From Streptomyces sp. IMTB 2501 (lineage in GTDB: Bacteria > Actinomycetota > Actinomycetes > Streptomycetales > Streptomycetaceae), in contig NZ_MQUS01000009.1 of assembly GCF_001953885.1 (NCBI RefSeq), positions 124,277-188,276 on the forward strand: DNA of 64,000 bases, in the 5' to 3' direction. A program made the position numbers and the translations under genes. The notes beneath the pieces were generated by a model. It made no database searches and was not told the DNA's origin. It worked only from the letters and a program-made list of their open reading frames with translations. This document shows, in pieces, positions 1 through 8,361 of the stretch (position 1 is the stretch's first letter; each line of letters begins with the position of its first letter).

Positions 1-12
1 GGAGACAGCCGC

Positions 13-660
13 ATGGACTCCTTCTCGACCCTCATCCGCACCGCGTCCCACGAGCAGCATGTGGAGGCGGAGACATCGACGTTCATGAGCGACCTGCTCG
101 GCGGCCGGCTGGGCGTGGCCGCGTACGCGCGCTACACCGAGCAACTGTGGTTCGTGTACGAGGCCCTGGAGAGCGACACCGGGCCGCTGGCGGCGGACCC
201 GGTGGCGGGGCCGTTCATCCGGCCCGAGCTGCTCCGGCTGACCGCGCTGGAGCGGGACCTGGCGCATCTGCGGGGTCCCGGCTGGCGGGCGGGGCTGAGC
301 GCCCTGCCCGCGACCCGGGAGTACGCGGACCGGGTCCGCGCGTGCGCCGAGCGCTGGCCCGGCGGTTACGTCGCCCACCACTACACCCGCTACCTGGGCG
401 ATCTGTCCGGCGGCCAGATCATCCGCGACCGGGCGGAGAAGACGTGGGGCTTCGCGAGGAAGGGCGACGGCGTCCGCTTCTACGTCTTCGAGGGCGTCGC
501 CAACCCGGCCGAGTTCAAGCGGAGTTACCGGAAGCTGCTGGACGCGATAGGCGTGGACGACCTGGAGAAGCAGCGGATCATGTCCGAGTGCAAGCGCGCG
601 TTCGCCCTGAACACGGCCGTCTTCCGGTCCCTGGGCGAGGAGTTCCCACTGACCGCGTGA
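13..660 (+). CDS. Heme oxygenase (biliverdin-producing)
   Basis: This 215-aa soluble protein should open heme to biliverdin, CO and free iron. The N-terminal stretch TASHEQHVEAE holds the probable proximal heme-ligand His (H16), as in the H-x-x-A-E context of Corynebacterium HmuO. The distal-helix signature GDLSGGQII lies near residue 135. Length matches bacterial heme oxygenases (about 215 aa). The ATG is preceded by GGAGA at the very edge of the window, so promoter and upstream partners are not visible. It ends convergently, 10 nt from the PhzF-like gene. Iron recovery is the likely role; a remnant of an FTR1-type iron permease lies 1.6 kb downstream. The family assignment is firm, the physiological role inferred. 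Confidence 0.93.
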   Translation: MDSFSTLIRTASHEQHVEAETSTFMSDLLGGRLGVAAYARYTEQLWFVYEALESDTGPLAADPVAGPFIRPELLRLTALERDLAHLRGPGWRAGLSALPATREYADRVRACAERWPGGYVAHHYTRYLGDLSGGQIIRDRAEKTWGFARKGDGVRFYVFEGVANPAEFKRSYRKLLDAIGVDDLEKQRIMSECKRAFALNTAVFRSLGEEFPLTA

Positions 661-670
661 TGGGTGGGTA

Positions 671-1315
671 CTAGGGCTCCAGAAACACCCTCCCCCCGAT
701 CTCCACCCACCCGTGCGGTTGCGGGGCGGTCAGGATCTGGGAGCCCTTGCCCTGGGTTATGTTCAGGGCTCGGCCCAGCCGGTCGGTGAGGAGAAGGGCG
801 GCGGCGCCGGTGGCCTCGTCCTCGTCGATGCCGTCGTTGCGGCCGGGGAAGGCGCGGGCACGGATCCGGCCGGCCGCCTCGTCCTGCCAGGCCCAGGCGT
901 AGACCCACTCCCCCGGCGGCGGCACGTCCAGGGCGTCGACCTCGGCGGGGGTGCCGTACCGGCGCAGGGTGCGCGGCGGGGCCCACTCCGCCCGGGCCTC
1001 GATCCAGCTGAACTCGCCGTCCAGCCGGGCGCCCACCGCCCCGGCGGGCGTGACCAGTTCGGGCACGTCGAGCAGCCAGGCCGTGCCGACGCAGGGGTGT
1101 CCGGCGAAGGGCAGGCGCAGGGTGGGGGTGTAGATGTCGATCACGCCGCGCTCGGGGTCGTCCACGAACACGGTCTCGCTGAAGCCGAGTTTGGCCGCCA
1201 GCGTCTGCCGGTCGCTCCGCTCGGGCAGCACCGATCCGTCGCGGACGACACCGAGTTCGTTGCCGTAGCCGCCGTCCGGTCCGCAGAAGACGCGCAGTAC
1301 GTCGTAGTCAGTCAC
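671..1315 (-). CDS. PhzF-family isomerase-like protein
   Basis: This protein resembles PhzF, the phenazine-pathway isomerase family with a diaminopimelate-epimerase fold. Visible family motifs are GHPCVGTAWLL and, near the C-terminus, DEATGAAA followed by GKGSQI. At 214 aa it is shorter than typical PhzF (about 260-290 aa), so part of the two-lobed fold may be reduced. I chose the GTG start at 1315, which overlaps the stop of the upstream gene by 8 nt (GTGACTGA) and suggests translational coupling. Longer in-frame starts give a proline-rich extension antisense to no known domain. No phenazine genes are nearby, so the substrate is unknown. Confidence 0.75.
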   Translation of the reverse strand: MTDYDVLRVFCGPDGGYGNELGVVRDGSVLPERSDRQTLAAKLGFSETVFVDDPERGVIDIYTPTLRLPFAGHPCVGTAWLLDVPELVTPAGAVGARLDGEFSWIEARAEWAPPRTLRRYGTPAEVDALDVPPPGEWVYAWAWQDEAAGRIRARAFPGRNDGIDEDEATGAAALLLTDRLGRALNITQGKGSQILTAPQPHGWVEIGGRVFLEP

Positions 1316-2204
1316 CGGGGAATTGAAACATCGCGGCACGGGCGAGTGCGCGCCAGGCGGGGGCGCCGCCATGGAGGGGGTGGGTGGCGGTGGGCACCGC
1401 GGCGTACGGCAGTTCGGCGAGCGTGTCACCGTAGGCCCGCTGCACGGCGTCCCGTTGGCGTTCCGCTCCCGGCCCCGGGGGAAGCGCGGCGAGCCGTTCC
1501 ATGTGGTACTCGTGGGCCTGGTGGATCTTTTCGGCGCCGTGCCACCGCTGGTCGGGCGCGGGCAGCCGGGTCAGCTCGACACAGTGCGGGGTCCGCCCCT
1601 CGGCCAGCGCCGCCACCGCCCGGTCGTGGCCGTCGAGGAGCAGCCACCCGTCGAGGAAGGTCACCCACCACAGCAGGACGGGTGCCAGTGTGCCCTCACG
1701 GACGAGTTTGCGGTACGCCTTGACGCGGCCGGAGTCGGGGGGCGAGAGCGGGCGCAGCGGTACGACCCCGTGCCAGCCGCCACCGCAGTACAGCCCGAGG
1801 CTGCCGCCGGGCCACTCCCGCACCAGGTCCTCCTCCCAGATGCCGGGCGGGAATCCGGTGCGCAGGGCCAGCTCCCAGCGGCCGTCGCTCAGCGGTGTCC
1901 CGGTCGTCTCCTCCAGCCGGCGTGCGTACTCGTGCGGCCAGTTGACGGACGACCGCTGCCGCGCCGTACGCAGGGGTGGCAGCGGTGAGCGGTAGCCGTC
2001 GAGGCGGTGCAGACGGAGTTCGGGACAGCAGGGCGCGCCGTCGATGACCGAGCGGCCGAGCAGCAGGGGACGCCCGGCCTGCCGCAGGAGCAGCATCCTG
2101 CCGTCGTCCGCCGTCTCGAAGCGGAGTGACGGCGGGCCAGGCCGGTCCCTGATGTCCAGCACCAGCCGGGCGGCCCCCAGCAGTTCCCTGCGCGCGTTCC
2201 CCAT
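1308..2204 (-). CDS. Hypothetical protein with a ParB-like LDGHDRAVAALAEG motif
   Basis: This 298-aa soluble protein belongs to no family I recognise. Near residue 205 it has WLLLDGHDRAVAALAEG, which resembles the L-x-G-x-x-R-x-x-A motif of ParB/Srx-type nucleotide-binding domains; no HTH follows, so it is not a partition protein. Tryptophans and a WPHEY segment dominate the middle. The start at 2204 (ATG) is chosen because GGGAGG lies 9 nt upstream; a GTG at 2213 is possible. Its stop overlaps the start of the PhzF-like gene, so the two are probably co-translated. Its 5' end abuts an iron-permease remnant on the other strand, which suggests that it arrived by recombination. Confidence 0.6.
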   Translation of the reverse strand: MGNARRELLGAARLVLDIRDRPGPPSLRFETADDGRMLLLRQAGRPLLLGRSVIDGAPCCPELRLHRLDGYRSPLPPLRTARQRSSVNWPHEYARRLEETTGTPLSDGRWELALRTGFPPGIWEEDLVREWPGGSLGLYCGGGWHGVVPLRPLSPPDSGRVKAYRKLVREGTLAPVLLWWVTFLDGWLLLDGHDRAVAALAEGRTPHCVELTRLPAPDQRWHGAEKIHQAHEYHMERLAALPPGPGAERQRDAVQRAYGDTLAELPYAAVPTATHPLHGGAPAWRALARAAMFQFPGD

Positions 2205-2233
2205 GCCGGTCACCCTCCCACCGCCGGGCATGC

Positions 2234-2404
2234 GTGTTCGACTTCCGGCCCGACCCGGCCGTCCTCCAGGTCACGGTGTGGCTGCTGTACCTGATCCCGG
2301 CACTCGCGGTGTTCTTCGCCCCGGTAGGGTTCGCCTCCGGGAAGGGGAAGGTGAAGGGACCCGATGAGCAGGTATCGCAGCCCGCGCAGGCTCCGCAGGC
2401 GTGA
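2234..2404 (+). pseudogene. Remnant of an FTR1/EfeU-type iron permease (last ~56 codons)
   Basis: The plus-strand frame reads VFDFRPDPAVLQVTVWLLYL then IPALAVFFAPVGF before a hydrophilic tail and TGA. This matches the C-terminal transmembrane helix and tail of FTR1/EfeU permeases, where a YLLYLVPVL-type helix ends the protein. A full permease is about 280 aa with REXXE motifs in earlier helices; none of these is present, because the upstream DNA is occupied by the opposite-strand gene 1308-2204. No start codon with a ribosome site is seen. The fragment overlaps the first 41 nt of the downstream lipoprotein gene, as the intact permease gene may have done. I read it as a truncated gene. Confidence 0.6.
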
Positions 2405-3383
2405 CCGGAAGGCGCTGCTCCGCAGGCGCGGCCGGAACGCGTTCGCGGCGGCCTCGCTGACCGCGCTGTCGCTGACGGCGAGTGGGTGCGTGGTGGTGCA
2501 CGGGGAGCGGGAGATGCTCCCCTCCGCCACCCGCGCCGAGGCCGCGCAGGCGGTCACCGCGTTCACGACCGCGTACAACAAGGCCGACAAGGCCTACGAC
2601 AACTCCCTGGACGCGCCTTATCTCACCGGCCCGTTCGGCGACATCACCGCCGCCCGGCTGAAGGCCGGGCACACCAACAGCCCGTCCGGCAACGCGAACC
2701 ACGTGCCGCTGAAGCTGTCGGACCTGAAGATCACGATCCCCAGGAAGCCCGGCTGGCCGCGCTGGTTCGTGGCCGACGCCAAGGGCAACAAGACGGGTGC
2801 CGCGCGCTGGCTGATGGTGTTCACCCGGGGCGACCTCGGTGCGCGCTGGCGGGTGGCGTATGTGACGCTCGTGGCGCCCGGCGCCGTACCGCAGTTCCGG
2901 ACGGACAACGACGGCTGGGCCGAGGCGGTGCCGGCCGACTCCACCCAAGTCGCCGTCGCTCCGGGGAAGTTGAGCGAGGACTACGCGACGTACCTGAAGA
3001 AGGGCGGACCGGGTTTCGCCGACGGCCAGTACACCAGCGTCGAGCGCGCCGACCGGGCCAAGCGGGCCCGCAAGCCCGGCCTGGTCACGCAGTTCATCGA
3101 CCGGCCGCTGACGAGCGGCGGCTACGCACCGCTGGCGCTGCGCACCGCGGACGGCGGCGCGCTGGTGTTCTTCACCACACACCACTACGAGAAGCAGACC
3201 GCAGCCACCGGAACCACCGTCCCGATCCCCAACAAGGACGTCCAGGCCCTGACACAGGGTGAGGTGAAACAGTCCCTGACCCTGGAACTCATGTCCGCGG
3301 AGGTCGCCCTGGACCCGGCGGGCAACGGCAGGGTGTCGGTACTGGGCCGGGTACCGGGCCTGACATCGGCGCAGGGCGAGTAG
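2364..3383 (+). CDS. Putative lipoprotein, exported, unknown function
   Basis: The 339-aa product starts with a very basic stretch (MSRYRSPRRLRRRDRK), then a hydrophobic segment and the lipobox LTASGC with the lipidated cysteine at residue 42. It should be anchored on the outer face of the membrane. The remaining ~295 residues form a soluble domain with no motif I can assign; conserved-looking stretches are RWLMVFTRG and PLALRTADGGALVFF. The ATG follows AAGGG. The gene overlaps an iron-permease remnant, so it may originally have been co-transcribed with an FTR1-type permease, but that is inference. Confidence 0.8.
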   Translation: MSRYRSPRRLRRRDRKALLRRRGRNAFAAASLTALSLTASGCVVVHGEREMLPSATRAEAAQAVTAFTTAYNKADKAYDNSLDAPYLTGPFGDITAARLKAGHTNSPSGNANHVPLKLSDLKITIPRKPGWPRWFVADAKGNKTGAARWLMVFTRGDLGARWRVAYVTLVAPGAVPQFRTDNDGWAEAVPADSTQVAVAPGKLSEDYATYLKKGGPGFADGQYTSVERADRAKRARKPGLVTQFIDRPLTSGGYAPLALRTADGGALVFFTTHHYEKQTAATGTTVPIPNKDVQALTQGEVKQSLTLELMSAEVALDPAGNGRVSVLGRVPGLTSAQGE

Positions 3384-3395
3384 AACGCTGAGCGT

Positions 3396-4130
3396 CTAGT
3401 GGCGCAAGGGCCAGACCGCGCCCTCGGCGGTCGTACCGGCATACCGCCCACACGCGTCCGTGAGCACCTCCAGCAGGCTCAACGGATCCGGCAGCGCAAG
3501 CTCCGGGCCACGGCCGCTCACCCAGCGCACCCGCCGCCCGTCGTCGCCGGGCAGCCGGGCCGGCGGTACGAGCACGTACGACCCGCGGCAGTGCCAGCGC
3601 AGCCCAGGGTGCTCGTCCATGGTCTCGGGGTGGCAGTCCAGCTCACACGGCCACCACTCGTCCTCGTCCTCGGGGGTACCGCGGGTGAGGGTGAAGAACA
3701 GCATGCGGCCGTCGTCGCTCTCGGCGACCGGACCGACCTCGACCCCGCTGCCGAGCAGCCGCTCCAGCGCCTCCCGCCCGGCCTCCAGGGGCACGTCCAG
3801 GACGTCATGGGTCATACCGGTGGCGGTGATGAAGTTGGCCTGCGGCTGGTGCCGGGCCCAGCGCTCGATCTGGGCGCGGTCGGTGGTCGACTGGGTCTGC
3901 CAGGCGAACGACACCGGGTGCCGGGCCGGGGTGGGACAGCCGACGCGGTCGCAGGAACAGCGGTAGCCGGGGGCGGGGTGCGCGGCGGGGGCGAGCGGCA
4001 GGCCGGCGGCGGCAGCGGCGAGCAGCTCGGCCTCACGGCCGTCGTCGGCGGCTTCCTTCGGACGGCGTCCGAGCAGCCACTGGGAGAGTTTGCCCTGCCG
4101 GCCGGACCGGCCGCCGAACGTCGCGCTCAT
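3396..4130 (-). CDS. Bifunctional DNA primase/polymerase N-terminal-like protein
   Basis: The 244-aa protein has the prim-pol (PF09250-like) layout found as a stand-alone protein in most Streptomyces. Diagnostic is the Cys-rich segment GYRCSCDRVGCPTPARHP (about residues 55-72) followed by WQTQSTTDRAQIERWARHQP, and an ITATGMTHDVLDVP stretch that corresponds to the catalytic-acidic strand. No helicase domain is attached. Stand-alone members of this family are conserved but functionally uncharacterised, so activity should not be assumed. It converges on the lipoprotein gene, with 12 nt between the stops. Confidence 0.8.
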   Translation of the reverse strand: MSATFGGRSGRQGKLSQWLLGRRPKEAADDGREAELLAAAAAGLPLAPAAHPAPGYRCSCDRVGCPTPARHPVSFAWQTQSTTDRAQIERWARHQPQANFITATGMTHDVLDVPLEAGREALERLLGSGVEVGPVAESDDGRMLFFTLTRGTPEDEDEWWPCELDCHPETMDEHPGLRWHCRGSYVLVPPARLPGDDGRRVRWVSGRGPELALPDPLSLLEVLTDACGRYAGTTAEGAVWPLRH

Positions 4131-4257
4131 CTATCGCCTCGCCTCGGTGGTTGCCTCGCTGGTGTGCGGACAGCATGCCTTATCGTCCCATCTTCCTGCG
4201 CTTCGGGGGGCCGCGGGGCGGATCCGGAGGAACCGGACGAGACCCGCCTCACATGGA

Positions 4258-4872
4258 TCAGCGGGGGATCAGGCCGTACAGGGCGTAGTCGACCAGGGTG
4301 TCCGTGTAGGCGTATGTGATCGGGGCCGTGTGCTGGAGCCAGCGCTGGGCGAGGGGTGAGACGAACAGCTCCAGGGCGATACGGGGATCGACGTCGGCCC
4401 GTACCGCCCCGGCGTCCTGCGCGGCCCGCAGCCGGTCGACGTACAGCTGGAGCTGAGGCTCCAGGAGCTTGCCGACGAACTCGCGGCCGAGCGGCTCGTT
4501 GACCACGCCCTCGGCGGCCAGGGACCGGGCGGGCACCTCGAAGCGCGGGTCGAGGAGCTGGTCCACCGTGATCCGCAGCACCGCCTTGAGGTCGGCGGCG
4601 AGGTCGCCGGTGTCCGGGATGGTGTACGGCGCCTGCCCCGCTTCCTGTGCCGCCTGCGTGGAGAGGTCGAGGAACGCCTCCAGCAGGACGTCCGCCTTGG
4701 AGGACCACCAGCGGTAGATCGTCTGCTTGCCGACCCCGGCCCGTGCGGCGATCCCCTCGACGGTGGTCTTCGGGTAACCGATCTCGCCGACCAGGGCGAG
4801 GGCGGCGGCGTAGATCGCTCTGCGGGACTTCTCGCTGCGGCGGGCGGCGTCGGGGGCCGGCTTCTTGACCAT
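4258..4872 (-). CDS. TetR/AcrR-family transcriptional regulator
   Basis: The 204-aa protein has an N-terminal TetR HTH: SRRAIYAAALALVGEIGY then TTVEGIAARAGVGKQTIYRWW (about residues 15-58). The C-terminal half is a ligand-binding helical domain of the usual length. It lies between the primase-like gene and the Rsm22-type gene, all on the minus strand, with 26 nt to the upstream gene, so it may be co-transcribed rather than divergent from a target. No clear ribosome site precedes the ATG. The target and ligand cannot be deduced. Confidence 0.9.
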   Translation of the reverse strand: MVKKPAPDAARRSEKSRRAIYAAALALVGEIGYPKTTVEGIAARAGVGKQTIYRWWSSKADVLLEAFLDLSTQAAQEAGQAPYTIPDTGDLAADLKAVLRITVDQLLDPRFEVPARSLAAEGVVNEPLGREFVGKLLEPQLQLYVDRLRAAQDAGAVRADVDPRIALELFVSPLAQRWLQHTAPITYAYTDTLVDYALYGLIPR

Positions 4873-4898
4873 GGGGGGACGTTAACAAGCCACCGTGA

Positions 4899-5894
4899 CT
4901 ACGCGGGCGGCTCCCGCGGCGGCCACCGGTCGCCCCACTCGGCGTCCCGGGCCGCCTTGTACAGGTCGCCGTGGCGTTTGGTGACCGTCCTACGGGCCAG
5001 CCGTTCGTCGGCCTCGCACAGGTCCAGCAGCACCTGGCCCTTGCGGATCTGCGGGCGCCGGACGATGCGGGCGGGGGCCGGTTCGGCGGGCAGGCGGGTG
5101 GCGACGACGTACGAGAACTTCTCGTCCTCGTACGGCAGGGTGCCGCCCTTGACCTGGCGGTGCAGGGAGGAGCGGCTCACCCGGGCGGAGAAGTGGCACC
5201 AGTCCTTGCCGGGCTCGATGGGGCAGGCGGCGCTGTGCGGGCAGGGGGCGACGACGTGCAGGCCGGCGCGGACGAGGCGGTCGCGGGCCTCGATCACCCG
5301 GGCGTAGCCGGCCGGGGTGCCGGCCTCCACGATCACCACGGCCTGCGCGGCGGCGGCAGCGGCGTCGACGAGGGCGGCGCGGTCGGGCTCGGCGAGTTCG
5401 TTGAGGACGTACGACACCGTGACGAGATCGGCGTCGTCCAGGGTGAGGTCGGCGCCGATCCGGGCGCGCTGCCAGCGGGCGCCCCGCAGGTCCGGGTTGG
5501 CGCCGGCGATCTCCCGGCCGAGGGCGAGGGCGGGCTCGGCCCAGTCCAGCACGGTGACGCCGCGCTCGCCGGGCCAGGTCGCGGTGACGGCCCAGGTGGC
5601 GGCGCCGGTGCCACCGCCGACGTCGGTGTGGCTGCGGGGCGTCCAGTCGGGCATGGCCGCGGCGAACGCCTCCAGCGCCGCGTGGACCGCCTCGAAGGTG
5701 GCCGGCATGCGGTAGGCGGCGTAGGCGGCCACGTCGGCACGGTCGCGGAGGATCGGCGCGGCGGTGGGGGTCTGCCCGCGGTAGTTGGCGATCAGTCTTT
5801 CGACCGCTCCGGCTGCTTGCCTGGGCGGGAGTCCGGCGAGGACGTCGTCCAGGGCCGCGCGCAGGTGCTCCGCTGGGCGTACGGGGTCGTTCAC
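4899..5894 (-). CDS. Rsm22/METTL17-family methyltransferase-like protein
   Basis: The 331-aa protein has a Rossmann SAM-binding region (SHTDVGGGTGAATWAV, about residues 104-119, and VTVLDWAEPALALGREI) and the family's cysteine cluster CPHSAACPIEPGKDWCHFSA (about residues 223-242). In mitochondrial Rsm22/METTL17 the equivalent cysteines bind an iron-sulfur cluster and the protein assists small ribosomal subunit assembly. A similar role at the bacterial 30S subunit is the natural inference, though unproven. The start codon is GTG. A second basic C-terminal segment (RIVRRPQIRKGQVLLDLCEA) fits the family's RNA-binding extension. Confidence 0.85.
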   Translation of the reverse strand: MNDPVRPAEHLRAALDDVLAGLPPRQAAGAVERLIANYRGQTPTAAPILRDRADVAAYAAYRMPATFEAVHAALEAFAAAMPDWTPRSHTDVGGGTGAATWAVTATWPGERGVTVLDWAEPALALGREIAGANPDLRGARWQRARIGADLTLDDADLVTVSYVLNELAEPDRAALVDAAAAAAQAVVIVEAGTPAGYARVIEARDRLVRAGLHVVAPCPHSAACPIEPGKDWCHFSARVSRSSLHRQVKGGTLPYEDEKFSYVVATRLPAEPAPARIVRRPQIRKGQVLLDLCEADERLARRTVTKRHGDLYKAARDAEWGDRWPPREPPA

Positions 5895-5932
5895 CCGGTG
5901 ATTCTACGGCGCAGCCCGGAGCACCGGTGAGG

Positions 5933-7057
5933 TCAGATCACCGCCCTGGCCAGATGCGTCGCCAGAGCCGCCCTCGGCCCGTTGTCCGGTGCCCCGCGCC
6001 GTGGATGCACCGTGTTCGCCAGCAGGATCAGGAACGTGTCCGTCCTCGGATCGAGGACGAGTGACGTGCCGGTGAAGCCCGTGTGGCCCGCCGCGCCGCT
6101 GCCCGCGAGTTCGCCCATGAACCATGGCTGGTCGACGGTGAAGCCCAGGCCGGGCGGGGTGAGGAGCAGCTCGACGAAGTCGGGGCCGAGGATGCGGGCG
6201 GGGCCGTAGGAGCCGCCGGCGAGCAGGGCGCGGCAGAAGACGGCCAGGTCGGGGGCGGTGGAGAAGAGGCCCGCATGGCCGGCCACGCCGCCCAGCGCCC
6301 AGGCGTTCTCGTCGTGGACGACGCCCCGCAGCAACCCGCGGTCCGCCTTGGCCCACGGCCGCCGCTGGTCCTCGGTGGCGGCCGCGCCGGGGCAGGGGCC
6401 GAAGGTGGTGGCCGTCATGCCGAGCGGGCGGGTGATGCCGTCCTGGACGAGGACGTCGAGGCTACGGCCGGTGAGGCGCTCCAGCACGGACTGGAGCAGG
6501 AGCATGTTCAGGTCGGAGTAGAGATACCGGCCGGGCTCGCTCGTCGGGGCCTCGGCGCGCAGCAGGGACAGGCGGGTGGCGTCGTCCGGGCAGTCGTACA
6601 GCGGGAGTTCGGGGCGCAGCCCGGAGGTGTGGGTGAGCAGCTGCCGCACGGTGATGCCGTGGGCGGCCGCGGCGTGGAAGTCGGGCAGGTAGTCGCCGAC
6701 CCGGGCGTGCATGCCGAGGGTGCCGCGCTCGATCTGCTGCACGGCGGCGACGGAGGTGAACAGCTTGGTGAGGGAGGCCAGGTCGAAGGGCGTGTCGACG
6801 GTGGCCGGGACCCGGGCGGCGGGCGGCAGTTCGACACCGGTGTCGGTCTCGGGGTCGTAGCCGCAGTAGCGGACGGCGAAGCCCGCCGCCTCGGCGACGG
6901 CGATCACAGGTCCGCGGCCGGCCAGCACGACGGCGCCGGGCGCCCAGGGGCGGTCTCCGGCGGTGAGGGCGTGCACCTCGCCGACCAGGTGCCCGAGTTC
7001 CACCGGATCGAGCCCGGCCCGTTCCGGTGTGTCGGCGCGCAGTTTCGGTGCGCTCAG
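5933..7057 (-). CDS. Serine hydrolase (beta-lactamase / class C PBP-like)
   Basis: The 374-aa protein belongs to the serine beta-lactamase-like esterase/peptidase family. The nucleophile motif SLTK (S-x-x-K) is in DTPFDLASLTKLFTS, the second motif is YSDLN (Y-x-N), and HTGFTG is the HxG third motif. No signal peptide is seen, so it is probably cytoplasmic. The best start is CTG at 7057: it sits 7 nt after GGGAG and forms a CTGA overlap with the stop of the efflux gene upstream. The same frame stays open far upstream, but that part is antisense-like noise over the efflux gene. Coupling to a pump suggests handling of a small-molecule ester or peptide. Confidence 0.8.
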   Translation of the reverse strand: MSAPKLRADTPERAGLDPVELGHLVGEVHALTAGDRPWAPGAVVLAGRGPVIAVAEAAGFAVRYCGYDPETDTGVELPPAARVPATVDTPFDLASLTKLFTSVAAVQQIERGTLGMHARVGDYLPDFHAAAAHGITVRQLLTHTSGLRPELPLYDCPDDATRLSLLRAEAPTSEPGRYLYSDLNMLLLQSVLERLTGRSLDVLVQDGITRPLGMTATTFGPCPGAAATEDQRRPWAKADRGLLRGVVHDENAWALGGVAGHAGLFSTAPDLAVFCRALLAGGSYGPARILGPDFVELLLTPPGLGFTVDQPWFMGELAGSGAAGHTGFTGTSLVLDPRTDTFLILLANTVHPRRGAPDNGPRAALATHLARAVI

Positions 7058-8361
7058 TTCTCGTCTCCCTCCGACCCCGCACGGGTGTTCCCCCGTGTCT
7101 TCCAGGGACGGCACATTCCCACGAAGCAGGCCGCCGCGACCAGTGCTCCCGCCAGTTGGACCACCGCCATCGGTACGGCGGTGTGCTCTCCGGCGACGCC
7201 GACGAGCGGTGAGGCGACCGCGCCGACGAGGAAGGAGGTGGTGCCGAGCAGCGCGGAGGCGGAACCGGCGGCGTGCCGGGTACGCAGCAGGGCGAGGGAC
7301 TGGGCGTTGGGCAGCGTGATGCCCATGGCGGACATCAGGACGAAGAGCGCGGCGGCGACGGGGGCGAGGCCGGTCTCGCCGAGGGCGCCGGTGGACATCA
7401 GCAGCAGGGCCGTCGCGGCGAGCACGATCACCGAGAGGCCGCAGGCCAGCACCTTGTCCAGGGCGACCCGGCCGACCAGGAGCTTGCCGTTGACCTGTCC
7501 GGCGACCACCAGGCCGACCGAGTTGAGGCCGAACAGCAGGCTGAAGGTCTGCGGGGAGGCGCCGTAGATCTCCTGGATCACGAACGGGGACGCGGATATG
7601 TACGCGAACAGCGCGGCGAAGGCGAAGCCGCCGGCCAGCATGTAGCCGGTGAAGGGCAGGTCGGCGAGCAGCCCCCGCATCGCGCGCAGGGCCGTACCGG
7701 CTCCCCCGGCGTGGCGATCTGCGGGCGGCAGCGTCTCGGGCAGCCGTAGCCAGACGAGGGCGGCCAGCAGCACGCCGATCACGGTGAGGACCACGAACAC
7801 GCCCCGCCAGTCCGTGACCCGCAGGATCTGCCCGCCGATCAGCGGCGCGACGATCGGCGCGACCCCGGAGATCAGCATCAGGGTGGAGAAGAAGCGGGCC
7901 ATGGCCACGCCGTCGTACAGGTCGCGTACGACGGCCCGGGCGATGACGATCCCGGCCGAGCCCGCGAGACCCTGCGCCAGCCGGAAGGCGACCAGTGTCT
8001 CGACGTTCGGTGCGAGGGCGCACAGGGCGGTCGCGAGGAGGTAGACGGCGAGGCCGGCGAGGAGTGGCCGGCGGCGGCCCCAGCGGTCACTCATCGGGCC
8101 GACGACCAGCTGGCCGAGGGCCATGCCCAGCAGACACGCGGTGAGGGTGAGCTGGACGGTGGCGGCGGGCGCGTGCAGGGACCTGGTGACCTCCGGCAGG
8201 GACGGGAGATACATGTCCATGGCGAGCGGGGGTGTCGCGGTGAGGCCGCCGAGGACCAGGGTGACGAGCAGGCCGGTGCGGCGCGCCGCACCAACCTGCG
8301 CCGCGGCAGGGGTGGACATGAGCTGTGTCTTCGGTGTCGGTACCGCCGCACGCTCGTGCAT
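7054..8361 (-). CDS. Bcr/CflA-family MFS multidrug efflux transporter
   Basis: This 435-aa, 12-helix membrane protein carries the MFS loop motif GPMSDRWGRRRPLLAG between helices 2 and 3 and the Bcr/CflA signature LAMDMYLPSLPEV in helix 1. It should export drugs or metabolites using proton motive force. The ATG at 8361 is chosen because GGGGAGGGG precedes it; an ATG at 8319 is also possible. The downstream serine hydrolase overlaps its stop by 4 nt (CTGA), so the two form an operon. No adjacent regulator is obvious. Confidence 0.9.
   Translation of the reverse strand: MHERAAVPTPKTQLMSTPAAAQVGAARRTGLLVTLVLGGLTATPPLAMDMYLPSLPEVTRSLHAPAATVQLTLTACLLGMALGQLVVGPMSDRWGRRRPLLAGLAVYLLATALCALAPNVETLVAFRLAQGLAGSAGIVIARAVVRDLYDGVAMARFFSTLMLISGVAPIVAPLIGGQILRVTDWRGVFVVLTVIGVLLAALVWLRLPETLPPADRHAGGAGTALRAMRGLLADLPFTGYMLAGGFAFAALFAYISASPFVIQEIYGASPQTFSLLFGLNSVGLVVAGQVNGKLLVGRVALDKVLACGLSVIVLAATALLLMSTGALGETGLAPVAAALFVLMSAMGITLPNAQSLALLRTRHAAGSASALLGTTSFLVGAVASPLVGVAGEHTAVPMAVVQLAGALVAAACFVGMCRPWKTRGNTRAGSEGDEN

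Noticed and set aside
713..1723. Long plus-strand open frame (336 codons) over the PhzF-like and hypothetical genes
   Set aside because: Gly/Arg-rich composition and antisense position; it is a GC-driven shadow of real minus-strand genes.
6083..7567. 494-codon plus-strand frame
   Set aside because: Antisense to the hydrolase and efflux genes with Gly/Ala-rich low-complexity translation.
5933..8023. A 696-codon minus-strand frame suggesting a fused efflux-hydrolase protein
   Set aside because: The upstream half is Arg/Pro-rich noise over the efflux gene; the hydrolase fold begins at the CTG at 7057.
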